From Candidatus Spyradosoma merdigallinarum (GTDB taxonomy: Bacteria; Verrucomicrobiota; Verrucomicrobiia; Opitutales; UBA953): 14,556 nucleotides of DNA. This document shows, one piece after another, positions 7,133 to 14,457 of this stretch. Under the pieces are notes generated by a model. It worked only from the letters and a program-made list of their open reading frames with translations, was not told the DNA's origin and did not search any database. Location of the stretch: positions 1 to 14,556 of the forward strand of contig DVOG01000052.1 in NCBI GenBank assembly GCA_018713755.1. Direction: 5' to 3'. Every line of letters begins with the position of its first letter. Position 1 is the first letter of the stretch. Both the position numbers and the translations under genes were made by a program.

Positions 7133-8590
7133 TCAGAGAAATCCGCACACGAGCACAGCGCAGATTCCCGCCGGCGCGACGTAGCGCAGCAGAAAGCGGT
7201 AGACTTTGAAGAAGCGCAGCGAGAGCGTTCCCGCGACGGTGAGCTCCGCGGCGAGGATTTTCTTGTCAAGCTGCCAGCCGGCGAAAAGCGAGATGAAAAT
7301 GCCCCCGATCGGCATCATCAGTTTCGCCGTGAGAAAATCGAGAAATTCGAAGATGCTCATGCCGAAAATTTTCAGCGATGAATTTTCGACCAGCGAAAAA
7401 GAGCAGAGCACGCCCAGCGCGATGACGCCGGCGGAAATCACCAGCACGGAAAAAGGCCGCGAGAAACGGTATTCCTGCCGCAGCACCGCGTTCCCGTCGC
7501 CGCGGCGAACTTTTTTCGAGAGCCGAACGACGGGCTTCGGAATCGTCACGCGGACTTCTTCCTGCACGAAAGCCGTGATGACTTCAAGCAGCGAAATCGT
7601 CGACGTCAGCGACGCCAGCACGAGCAGCACGAAGAAGAAGACCGACCAGATTTGCGCGCCCGGGAGCGACTGCAGCAGTTGCGGGATCGTCACGAAAACG
7701 AGCCCGGGACCGCCGGCCTTGAGCGTCTCAGTCATCGTTTCCGGCTGCGCGGCGAGCGCGAACGCCGTCGGGAAAATCATCACGCCGGCGAGCAGGGCGA
7801 CCGAGGTGTCGAGCGACGCCATCGTTCCCGCGGTTTTCGCGAGGCGCACGTCTTTCCCGAAATACGACGCGTAGGTCATCAGGCAGCCCATGCCGACGGA
7901 AAGCGAGAAAAAGCATTGGCCGAGCGCGTCCGTCAGCACGCGCGGCCCCGCGCTGCGGGCGTTTTCGAGATTCGGCGCGAAAAGGTAGGCGAGCCCGTCG
8001 CCCGCGCCGGGAAGCGTCACGGCGCGGACGCAAAGCGCGATCAGCATCAGGAAAAGCAGCGGCATCATGAGCTTGCTCGCCAGCTCGATGCCTTTTTTCA
8101 CGCCGAAGGCGACGATGCCCGCCGTCGCCAGCACGAAGACGACGGTCCATTTGATCTGCGTTCCCGCGTCGTTGCGCAAGGCGTCGAAAAGCGCCGCGAA
8201 GTCGTTCATGCGCGCGAGTTCGCCCGTCAGCGAAAGTTCGAGATATTCCAGCGTCCAGCCGGCGACGACCATGTAGAAGCCCATGATCAGGAACGCCGCC
8301 GTAATCGCGAAGTAGCCGAAATAATGGAATTTTTTCCGCGGCGCGAGATTGCTGTAGACGCGGGCGGAATTGGCTTTTCCCGCGCGGCCGAGGATGAACT
8401 CCGCCAGCACGATCGGCGCGCCGAAAAACGCGACGCACGCCAAGTAGACGAAGACGAAAATCGCGCCGCCGTCCTGCGCCGTCTGGCTGGGAAAACGCCA
8501 AATGTTCCCGAGCCCGACCGCCGATCCCGCGGTGGCGGCGATGATGCCCAGTTTTGTCCCGAATGTCGCGCGAGTCGTCGAGTCCGTCAT
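7133..8590 (-). CDS. Neurotransmitter:sodium symporter (SNF) family transporter
   Basis: This 485-residue inner-membrane protein of the LeuT-fold NSS/SNF family probably imports an amino acid or related compound with sodium. The TM1 signature GSAVGLGNIWRFP (22-34) includes the positions equivalent to sodium ligands A22 and N27 of LeuT. FYMVVAGW (105-112) gives the TM3 tyrosine, Y106. QCFFSLSVGMG (225-235) is the TM6 unwound substrate region. About 11-12 hydrophobic segments are visible. A charged cytoplasmic loop (KKVRRGDGN) lies before the last segments. I chose the ATG at 8588-8590, since the longer forms add a basic, non-hydrophobic lead that overlaps the divergent gene's ribosome-binding site. 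The substrate cannot be assigned. Confidence 0.93.
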   Translation of the reverse strand: MTDSTTRATFGTKLGIIAATAGSAVGLGNIWRFPSQTAQDGGAIFVFVYLACVAFFGAPIVLAEFILGRAGKANSARVYSNLAPRKKFHYFGYFAITAAFLIMGFYMVVAGWTLEYLELSLTGELARMNDFAALFDALRNDAGTQIKWTVVFVLATAGIVAFGVKKGIELASKLMMPLLFLMLIALCVRAVTLPGAGDGLAYLFAPNLENARSAGPRVLTDALGQCFFSLSVGMGCLMTYASYFGKDVRLAKTAGTMASLDTSVALLAGVMIFPTAFALAAQPETMTETLKAGGPGLVFVTIPQLLQSLPGAQIWSVFFFVLLVLASLTSTISLLEVITAFVQEEVRVTIPKPVVRLSKKVRRGDGNAVLRQEYRFSRPFSVLVISAGVIALGVLCSFSLVENSSLKIFGMSIFEFLDFLTAKLMMPIGGIFISLFAGWQLDKKILAAELTVAGTLSLRFFKVYRFLLRYVAPAGICAVLVCGFL

Positions 8591-8675
8591 AATTGAAGAT
8601 TCTCGCATGTTCACGTGGCGAAAGGAAGCGCAAAAACGCGCGCGCGGACGGGAAAAAATTGTTGCGCGGCGCGGC

Positions 8676-8680
8676 GGGAG
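8676..8680 (+). promoter_or_regulatory. Ribosome-binding site GGGAG deciding the 8687 start
   Basis: GGGAG lies six bases before ATG 8687. It is one of the few convincing Shine-Dalgarno sequences in the window and favours ATG 8687 over ATG 8699, which has only a T-rich stretch before it. Confidence 0.5.
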
Positions 8681-8686
8681 CGGCAT

Positions 8687-9505
8687 ATGTTTTTTTGTAT
8701 GAAAAACGTCTCTTCATCTCTCCGCTTCGGCGTGTTTCTGTTTCTCGCCGCAGTTTGTCCTCCCGTTTCCGCGGAAATTATCGTCACGCCGTTCGGCATT
8801 TTGGACACGGAAACGGACGTGCGTCTTTCCTACAACGTCGAAACGGAAGACGGCGTCGAAACGAAATCCCGGATTTATTCGTCGGAAAAGATCTCGAACA
8901 AAGAGCAGCTCGAAGCCTTGCTGAAGAAAGTCGGGAGCGACACCGCCGTGCTTTCCCCGAAAACGGCGCGCCCGCTGGAAGCCGTCCGGAAGTTTTCCGT
9001 CTACGCGAAACCGGATCTGCGGGCGAGCGCCGCTTCGTTCAAGACGCGCGTTTACCAGCGCATCAAAGCGGAAATCGCGACGGAAACGCGCGAGTACTAC
9101 AAGGAAAACATTCCGAACGCCGTCTTGACGAACCGCACTTTCTTCAAGGAGGGCGGCGGGTCGATGGTCGTCGTCGACAAACGGAAACGCCCGCTCGGCA
9201 CGCTGATCGTCTCCTACAAAAGAACGTTCTCCCCGCCTACGGAGGCCGAAATGAGCGGCGAGGATTTCGCCATGACCTCACAGATTCCGTCCGTGTGGGA
9301 GCGCATTTCCGGCACGCCTTACAACGGCGTTTACCGCCTGCCGAGCGGCGAAAACGTCCGCGTCCGCAGCGTCGGAAAATTCTACCGCGTCTTCGCGTTC
9401 ACGATCGACGTCGAGGTGACTTACACGTTTTACAAACTCGAAAAGAAACGGCAGAAGGAGACGGCCTTCGCCGTTCCCGCGGCGGGAGGCGCACTCCGCG
9501 CATGA
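8687..9505 (+). CDS. Secreted protein of unknown function
   Basis: The product has 272 residues with an N-terminal signal peptide: lysine at 6, hydrophobic core FGVFLFLAAV and a VSA cleavage site near residue 29. The mature protein (from EIIVTPFG) is about 243 residues, alternating charged and beta-strand-like segments, with no cysteine motif or repeat I recognise. It could be a periplasmic or outer-surface protein. It starts a two-gene unit, its TGA overlapping the ATG of the next gene (ATGA at 9502-9505). It is divergent from the transporter across 96 bp that should hold both promoters. The octamer is nearly absent here: the only copy (about 9470) is at the very end of the gene, against one per about 230 bp overall. 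No function is assigned. Confidence 0.72.
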   Translation: MFFCMKNVSSSLRFGVFLFLAAVCPPVSAEIIVTPFGILDTETDVRLSYNVETEDGVETKSRIYSSEKISNKEQLEALLKKVGSDTAVLSPKTARPLEAVRKFSVYAKPDLRASAASFKTRVYQRIKAEIATETREYYKENIPNAVLTNRTFFKEGGGSMVVVDKRKRPLGTLIVSYKRTFSPPTEAEMSGEDFAMTSQIPSVWERISGTPYNGVYRLPSGENVRVRSVGKFYRVFAFTIDVEVTYTFYKLEKKRQKETAFAVPAAGGALRA

Positions 9506-10413
9506 AGGCGCACGAATTCGCAGTCATCATCGCCGGATCCGCCGTTTTGTTTTTCGGCGGCGCTCTCATCGTCGGGACGCAGTTCATGAAAAAGACCTAC
9601 GAGTACGGCTCGGAATGGGCCGACGCGACCGACGAAAAGGAAGGACAGCGCCGCGCGGAGAAAATCGCCTACGCGCAGGACGCCAACGCCGAAAACCACC
9701 AGACGAAGCTGCTGCGGGAACAGCTGGAAAAAGCCCGCTACGGGAAGCGCACCACGCGCCAGGATTTGGAGAAGCTGCTGCGGACTTCGGACGAAGAACT
9801 GAAAATTTGGTATTACGCCGAGGACGCCGAAGACATCGACCAGGTGCGCGCCTACATTTCCTACTACGCGAGAAAGGCGGAAACGTTCCGTCTTCGCGCG
9901 GAAAGCTTGCGGGAAGACTTGAAAAAGTCTTCCGAGACAATCGAAAAGCTGGAGCGGCGCAGCGCGGGCATCGCCGCGGGAACGGACAGACTCGCCGTCG
10001 CTCTCGGCGAACAGAAGAGACGCGCGGAAAACGCGGAAGCATTGCGCGACGCCGTGAAAAAAGAATACGTTCTCACGCCGACGTTCCGGCGCGGGATCGT
10101 CAAAAAGAAACTGCAGAACCGCGAGTCCGCCGTCGACGCCGCGAGGAAGAAAATCGCCGCGCTCGAGGCGCTGCGCGAAAAGCTTCGCGCGGCGGAGCAG
10201 GAAACGGAGGCGGAAATCCGCGTCGAGCGCGAAAAACAGGACGGAATCCGCAGCCGCCTCAACGCCGCAGTGTCCGAACGTATGATTTGTCTTGAAGCAC
10301 AGAGACTGACGGAAGACGCGTTGCGGCATACCGAAGACATTCTGCGCATCAAAAACGAAATCATGGAGTCGGAAACCGCCGTCGAAGACAAAAAAATCAA
10401 TACCTATTTCTGA
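9502..10413 (+). CDS. Membrane-anchored coiled-coil protein, unknown function
   Basis: The product has 303 residues. One transmembrane helix (about 6-27, FAVIIAGSAVLFFGGALIVG) is followed by a long charged helical region. Heptad-like spacing of Leu, Ile and Ala with many Lys, Arg and Glu suggests coiled coils from about residue 45 to 90 and from 120 to 290. I see no enzymatic motif. The lone N-terminal anchor with few flanking positives leaves the topology open. The ATG overlaps the previous gene's stop (ATGA), so the two are translationally coupled and probably work together, perhaps as an envelope structural or scaffold pair. It could also be a distant relative of coiled-coil envelope or secretion-linked proteins; I cannot place it. 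It converges on ribD. Confidence 0.72.
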   Translation: MKAHEFAVIIAGSAVLFFGGALIVGTQFMKKTYEYGSEWADATDEKEGQRRAEKIAYAQDANAENHQTKLLREQLEKARYGKRTTRQDLEKLLRTSDEELKIWYYAEDAEDIDQVRAYISYYARKAETFRLRAESLREDLKKSSETIEKLERRSAGIAAGTDRLAVALGEQKRRAENAEALRDAVKKEYVLTPTFRRGIVKKKLQNRESAVDAARKKIAALEALREKLRAAEQETEAEIRVEREKQDGIRSRLNAAVSERMICLEAQRLTEDALRHTEDILRIKNEIMESETAVEDKKINTYF

Positions 10414-10449
10414 CGTTCCCGCGCGGGAATCTGCCGCGGCGCGGGAACG
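10414..10449. terminator. Perfect 11-bp stem between convergent genes
   Basis: CGTTCCCGCGC (10414-10424) and GCGCGGGAACG (10439-10449) pair perfectly around a 14-nt loop and occupy the whole 37-bp gap between the coiled-coil gene stop and the ribD stop. Both arms are copies of the iterated octamer. An alternative nested palindrome, TTCCCGCGCGGGAA at 10416-10429, is also possible. The position suggests a bidirectional terminator, but no T run follows. Confidence 0.5.
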
Positions 10450-10450
10450 C

Positions 10451-11575
10451 TCAGGCGGCGATTTCGCCTTCGAAGAGGAAATCGTCGCCGAGGCGCGTGA
10501 CGGCGGGATTTTTCACGCGGAACGCGTCGGAAAGCCTCGCGAGCGGCGCTCCCGCGAACGCGGGACGGGCGGCGGGATCGGCGAAAATTTTCGGCGCGAC
10601 GTAGGCGTAGACGTAATCCGCCGCTCCCGCGGAAATCAGCCCGCCGAGCAGCTCCGCGCCTGCCTCGAAAAGCACGCCGCCGAGCTGCGCCCGCGCGCAG
10701 CGTGAACGAAAATCCGCCCAGAAATTCTCCGCGTCAAGCGCCCAGATCGCGATCCCGCGCGCGGCGAGCGCATCCGCGGCCTCCGCGGGAACGCGCGCTC
10801 CCGCGGTCGTCACGAGCACGGTCCTGGCGCGGAATTCGTCGTTGAAAAGCCGCAGCGCGCCGATCTTTTCGAGCGTGCGCAGGCGGCGATCGAAGACGAA
10901 GCGCGCGGCGGGGCAGGAAATTTTCTCTCCGGGAACGCGCGCGGTGAGCGCGGGATCGTCCGCGAGCGCCGTTCCCGCGCCCGTCGCGATCGCGGGGAAA
11001 TATCGGCGCAGACGCATCACGTCGGCGCGCGCTTCAGCGCCCGTGATCCATTTTGACTCGCCGGAGCGCGTCGCCGTGCGCCCGTCGAGCGTCATCGCGG
11101 TTTTCGCGGCGAAAAGCGGCGTTCCCGTCGTGATGAGACGGTTGAAAATCGGGTTCAGCCGCGCGCAGACGTCGGCGAGAATGCCGGGAACGACGTCGAT
11201 GCCCGCCGCGCGCAGAATTTCGAAGCCTTTTCCCGCGTGGGCGGGATTCGGATCCGTCGCGCCGACGACGACGCGGGAAATTCCGCCGGCGGCGATGATC
11301 GCCTCCGTGCACGCTCCCGTGCGCCCCCGCGTGGAACAGGGTTCGAGCGTGACGAACATTTCTGCTCCCGGTTTCGGCGCGCGACCGAGCGCGGCGAGCG
11401 CGGCGCGCTCGGCATGCGCCGTTCCCGCGCGTTTGTGCCAGCCTTCGGCGACGATTTTCCCGTCTTCGACGATGAGCGCGCCGACCATCGGGTTGGGGTG
11501 CGTGTCGCCGTTCCCGAGCCGCGCCAGCGCGACGGCGCGCCGCATGAAGCGTTCGTCCCGTTCCGCGTTCGGCAT
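10451..11575 (-). CDS. ribD: Riboflavin biosynthesis deaminase/reductase
   Basis: This bifunctional enzyme of 374 residues performs steps two and three of riboflavin synthesis from GTP. The N-terminal cytidine-deaminase-like domain has the zinc site HAE (54-56) with C80 and C89 in TLEPCSTRGRTGACTEAI. A common form has a histidine in the CNH(Y/F)GRT position; here it is CSTRGRT. The C-terminal reductase domain (about 146-374) shows AKTAMTLDGRTA, SKWITG and a GGVLFEAGAELLGGLI block close to the usual GG...EGG region. The ATG at 11573-11575 shares its A with the TGA of the upstream thioredoxin-fold gene, so translation is coupled. No FMN riboswitch is visible, and the usual rib partners are not in the window. 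Confidence 0.93.
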   Translation of the reverse strand: MPNAERDERFMRRAVALARLGNGDTHPNPMVGALIVEDGKIVAEGWHKRAGTAHAERAALAALGRAPKPGAEMFVTLEPCSTRGRTGACTEAIIAAGGISRVVVGATDPNPAHAGKGFEILRAAGIDVVPGILADVCARLNPIFNRLITTGTPLFAAKTAMTLDGRTATRSGESKWITGAEARADVMRLRRYFPAIATGAGTALADDPALTARVPGEKISCPAARFVFDRRLRTLEKIGALRLFNDEFRARTVLVTTAGARVPAEAADALAARGIAIWALDAENFWADFRSRCARAQLGGVLFEAGAELLGGLISAGAADYVYAYVAPKIFADPAARPAFAGAPLARLSDAFRVKNPAVTRLGDDFLFEGEIAA

Positions 11576-12237
11576 CAGCGTTCCGTCCTCGGCGCTTTTT
11601 TTCCGCGCGCGCGGCTTTTTTTGTTGTTCTTTCCGCTTTTCGCGGGAGCGGTTTTCGGCGCGGCGGCGGCTTTCTTCCCGGTCTCGAACGCGTCCATGCG
11701 TTCCCGCAGATTTTCGAGCGTGAGCTGGTCGGAACGGTAGGGCTTGAGGCAGTAAACGCTCATGAAAAACGTGCCGTCCGGCGCGTAGACGGCCATGCCG
11801 GGGATCTCGAGGCCGCGGTCGAGCTTCGCGCTCCCGCCGAAAGGAACGGCGAGCCACTTCATCTTGGTTTCCTTCGCGTAGGCGACGGCTTCCTCTTCGG
11901 TGTTGTCCGCCTGCAGCAGAACGATTTCGATGTCGCCCTTGTTTTTCCTGTAAAAATCGACGAGTTGGGGCGTGAATTTCCGGCAGCCGCTGCAGGTCGA
12001 GCGCGCGTGATAGACGCCGACGAACTTGCCTTCCAGCGCGCGCAGATTCGCTTTTTTCGCCGCGGACGCTTTTTGCCCGGCCTTGATCAGACCGTCCGGA
12101 AAGGCTTTTTCCCACGCCGCCGCCGCGTCGTCGGCGTTTCCGCCGCGTTCGGGCTCGGCGAAAAGCGCCGGAACGAAAAGGAGGGCGAGCAGGAACGCGG
12201 ACGTTCCCGCGAAGGCAGAAAGCAGACGGTTTTCCAT
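11575..12237 (-). CDS. Exported thioredoxin-fold (tryparedoxin-like) protein
   Basis: The product has 220 residues. A signal sequence (MENRLLSAFAGTSAFLLALLF ending VPALFA near residue 27) is followed by a thioredoxin-like domain with the redox pair CSGC at 82-85, the context HARSTCSGCRKFTPQLVDFY matching tryparedoxin/nucleoredoxin-like proteins, and the cis-proline equivalent IPGMAVYAPDG (145-155). The C-terminus (188-220) is a Lys/Ala/Pro-rich low-complexity tail, PKTAPAKSGKNNKKSRARG. It probably works in periplasmic or envelope thiol exchange. The A of the ribD ATG overlaps its stop. Starts upstream of 12237 would lie in front of the signal peptide. The long open frame extending to 13818 is antisense to tkt and not real. 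Confidence 0.85.
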   Translation of the reverse strand: MENRLLSAFAGTSAFLLALLFVPALFAEPERGGNADDAAAAWEKAFPDGLIKAGQKASAAKKANLRALEGKFVGVYHARSTCSGCRKFTPQLVDFYRKNKGDIEIVLLQADNTEEEAVAYAKETKMKWLAVPFGGSAKLDRGLEIPGMAVYAPDGTFFMSVYCLKPYRSDQLTLENLRERMDAFETGKKAAAAPKTAPAKSGKNNKKSRARGKKAPRTER

Positions 12238-12336
12238 GGGACGCGCATTTTTTTCGCCGCTCGGGAAATTTGCAACGCAAATCTGCGCCGTTCCCGCCGC
12301 GCGCATGCTCCCGCGGCGGCGCTTCTGTTTTCGTCG

Positions 12337-12365
12337 TTGAAAAATCCGAAAGAAAAAGGTTTTAT
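12337..12365 (+). promoter_or_regulatory. Candidate sigma-70-type promoter of tkt
   Basis: TTGAAA (12337-12342, 5/6) and TTTTAT (12360-12365, 4/6) are separated by exactly 17 bp in an A/T-rich patch of an otherwise GC-rich region. Transcription would begin near 12372, giving a leader of about 13 bases before ATG 12385. It is the best promoter match in the window. Confidence 0.45.
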
Positions 12366-12384
12366 TTGCCGAAAGTTTTAAACG

Positions 12385-14385
12385 ATGACGACGACACCTG
12401 ACATTCCTGCACTTTCGCGCGCCGCGAACGAAGCCCGCGGGCTCGCTTTGGACGCCATCGCCGGCTGCAAATCCGGGCACCTGGGGTTGCCGCTCGGCGC
12501 CGCGGAAATCGGCGCGGCGCTGTTCGGGCACGCGCTCAAAGTCGCGCCCAAGCATCCGAAATGGCCGAACCGCGACCGCTTCGTGCTGTCCGCGGGGCAC
12601 GGGAGCATGTTCGTCTACGCGTGGCTGCACCTCGCCGGGTTCGGGCTTTCGCTCGACGATTTGAAGGCGTTCCGTTCCCGCGGCAGCCTGACGCCCGGGC
12701 ATCCGGAATTCGGCGACACGCCCGGCATCGAAGCGACGACGGGCCCGCTCGGGCAGGGCGTCGGGAACATCGTCGGCATGGCGATTTCCGAAAAGATGGC
12801 GGCGTCGCGCTTCAACACCGAGGAGCACAAGATTTTCGACCACGTCGTCGTCGGGCTCTGCGGGGACGGCTGTCTGCAGGAGGGCATTTCCTACGAAGCC
12901 GCGGCGGTCGCCGGTCGGCTCGGGCTGGACAACCTGATTCTTTTCTACGATTCCAACGCGATCACGCTCGACGCGCCGACGGAAAAGACGCAGAACGAAA
13001 GCACCGTCGACCGTTTTCAGGCGGCGAACTGGGACGTGTGGGAGCTGGAAGACGGGCACAACGTGCTCGAAGTGCTGGATTCCTTCGAGCGCGCGCGGGA
13101 ACACCGCAACGGGCGTCCGAAGCTGATCATCTGCAAAACGCTGATCGGGAACGGCGTTCCCGAAGTCGCGGGAACGACGAAGGCGCACGGCGAAAGCGGC
13201 GCCAAATTTTCCGCGGAGGCGCACGCGCGGCTCGGACTTCCCGCGGACGAGACCTTTTTCGTTTCCTCGGAAACGCGCGAATATTTCGCCGGACTCTGCG
13301 AGCGGCGCGAAGCCGAATACGCCGCGTGGCTCGAAACGTTCGAGGCTTGGAAAAAAGCGAATCCGGAGCGCGCCGCGCTGCTGGAAAAAGGGCTCGCGGG
13401 CGACCACGGGAACGCCGAAGACCTGCTGGAGCTCATTCCCGCGTTCGGCGCGAACAAAAACGCGACGCGCGTTTCCGGCGAAGCCGCGCTGAACGCGCTC
13501 GCCGCGAACGACGCGCTCATCCTTTCCGGCTGCGCCGATCTTTTCAGCTCTTCGAAAACTTACATCAAGGACGGCGGCGATTTCGACGTCGGGAATCCCT
13601 CCGGGCGCAACATCTGGTTCGGCGTTCGCGAGCACGCCATGGGCGCGATTCTCAACGGCATCGCTTACGACGGCATTTTCAAACCCGTCGGCTCGACGTT
13701 CCTCACGTTCGAGGACTACATGCGCCCGGCGGTGCGCGTCGCCGCGCTCGCTCGTCTGCCGCTTTTCTACGTTTTCACGCATGATTCCGTCGCCGTCGGC
13801 GAAGACGGTCCGACGCACCAGCCCTCGGAGCTGGTTTCGTCGTTGCGCTGCATTCCGCGTCTCGACGTCATCCGTCCGGGCGACGCCGAGGAAACCGCCG
13901 CCGCCTACGCGTACGCCGCGGCGAACAAGAGCGGTCCCGTCGCGCTTTGCCTGACGCGGCAGAACGTGGAATCTCAGGAAAAAATACCCGCGGAAACGCG
14001 TCGCGCGGGAACGCTCCGCGGCGGCTACGTCGCCGTGAAAGAACAGGGCGCGCTGGAACGCATCATCCTCGCGTCCGGCAGCGAGCTCGGCATCGCCGTC
14101 GCCGCGGCGGAAAAGCTGGGCGCGGGAACGCGCGTCGTTTCCATGCCGTCGATGGAGATTTTCGACCGTCAGCCGGAAGATTATCGCGAAAGCGTGCTCC
14201 CGACCGCTTGCCGCCGACGCGTCGCGATTGAGGCGGGCATCACGCCGTTCTGGAGAAAATACGTCGGACTCGAAGGCAAAGTCGTCGGCACGGACGATTT
14301 CGGGTTTTCCGCGCCCGGGAACGTCGTGCTCGAGACGTTCGGCATTTCCGTCGAAAATCTCGTCAAAGTCGCTTCCGAGCTTTGA
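12385..14385 (+). CDS. tkt: Transketolase
   Basis: This 666-residue thiamine-diphosphate enzyme moves two-carbon units between sugar phosphates in the non-oxidative pentose phosphate pathway. SGHLGLPLGAAEI (30-42) carries the conserved histidine H32. GHGS (71-74) and ATTGPLGQG (117-125) are typical. The diphosphate and metal motif GDGCLQEG is at 160-167, ending in N191. The catalytic glutamate lies in FGVREHAMG (E416), and H466 and H478 follow in FTHDS and THQPSE. In place of the common GSPNK...GT...HG loop the sequence is IGNGVPEVAGTTKAHGE, where three iterated octamers fall within 31 bp. The HGESGAKF type is one seen in several non-proteobacterial lineages. Length and catalytic residues are intact. 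The ATG at 12385 follows a short leader with no strong ribosome-binding site. Confidence 0.97.
   Translation: MTTTPDIPALSRAANEARGLALDAIAGCKSGHLGLPLGAAEIGAALFGHALKVAPKHPKWPNRDRFVLSAGHGSMFVYAWLHLAGFGLSLDDLKAFRSRGSLTPGHPEFGDTPGIEATTGPLGQGVGNIVGMAISEKMAASRFNTEEHKIFDHVVVGLCGDGCLQEGISYEAAAVAGRLGLDNLILFYDSNAITLDAPTEKTQNESTVDRFQAANWDVWELEDGHNVLEVLDSFERAREHRNGRPKLIICKTLIGNGVPEVAGTTKAHGESGAKFSAEAHARLGLPADETFFVSSETREYFAGLCERREAEYAAWLETFEAWKKANPERAALLEKGLAGDHGNAEDLLELIPAFGANKNATRVSGEAALNALAANDALILSGCADLFSSSKTYIKDGGDFDVGNPSGRNIWFGVREHAMGAILNGIAYDGIFKPVGSTFLTFEDYMRPAVRVAALARLPLFYVFTHDSVAVGEDGPTHQPSELVSSLRCIPRLDVIRPGDAEETAAAYAYAAANKSGPVALCLTRQNVESQEKIPAETRRAGTLRGGYVAVKEQGALERIILASGSELGIAVAAAEKLGAGTRVVSMPSMEIFDRQPEDYRESVLPTACRRRVAIEAGITPFWRKYVGLEGKVVGTDDFGFSAPGNVVLETFGISVENLVKVASEL
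13145..13163. repeat. Inverted octamer pair inside tkt
   Basis: TCGGGAACG (13145-13153), one G, then CGTTCCCGA (13155-13163) form a perfect 9-bp inverted repeat. A third copy, GCGGGAACG, follows at 13168-13176. The three copies encode GNG, VP and AGT in a conserved loop of the enzyme. It is the densest cluster in the window. Confidence 0.75.
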
Positions 14386-14457
14386 TTTTTTCCGCGGAAG
14401 CGGCGAGAAAAATTTTACGCCGGAAAACGCTTTTGTCCGAAGAAGGAAATTTTTCTT

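Larger units (their letters stand above)
75..14323. repeat. Dispersed highly iterated octamer CGGGAACG / CGTTCCCG
   Basis: By hand count there are about 64 copies of GGGAACG or CGTTCCC in the window, and all of them carry the extra C that makes the octamer CGGGAACG. Most extend to GCGGGAACGC. The first copy is at 75-81 and the last at 14317-14323. With about 62% G+C, chance would give about one octamer on both strands together. The two orientations are nearly equal on the plus strand (about 31 to 33). Relative to the gene, copies that read GGGAACG in the sense direction are about twice as frequent as the reverse. Copies lie in nearly all genes, in every codon phase, and in several intergenic gaps, where they tend to pair as inverted repeats. 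A looser variant, CGGGAGCG, is also common. The role is unknown; candidates are an uptake signal, a HIP1-like element or a chromosome-organising site. Confidence 0.9.

Noticed and set aside
12238..13818. Upstream extension of the thioredoxin-fold frame
   Set aside because: It runs antisense through the transketolase and would place a signal peptide in the middle of a protein.
75..14323. CRISPR array or REP elements as an explanation of the repeats
   Set aside because: Copies are only 8-10 bp, irregularly spaced, mostly inside genes and in both orientations; there are no spacers and no longer conserved repeat unit.
14386..14457. Terminator after tkt
   Set aside because: Only the short palindrome TTCCGCGGAA and a 5-bp CGGCG/CGCCG pairing are visible; too weak to call.
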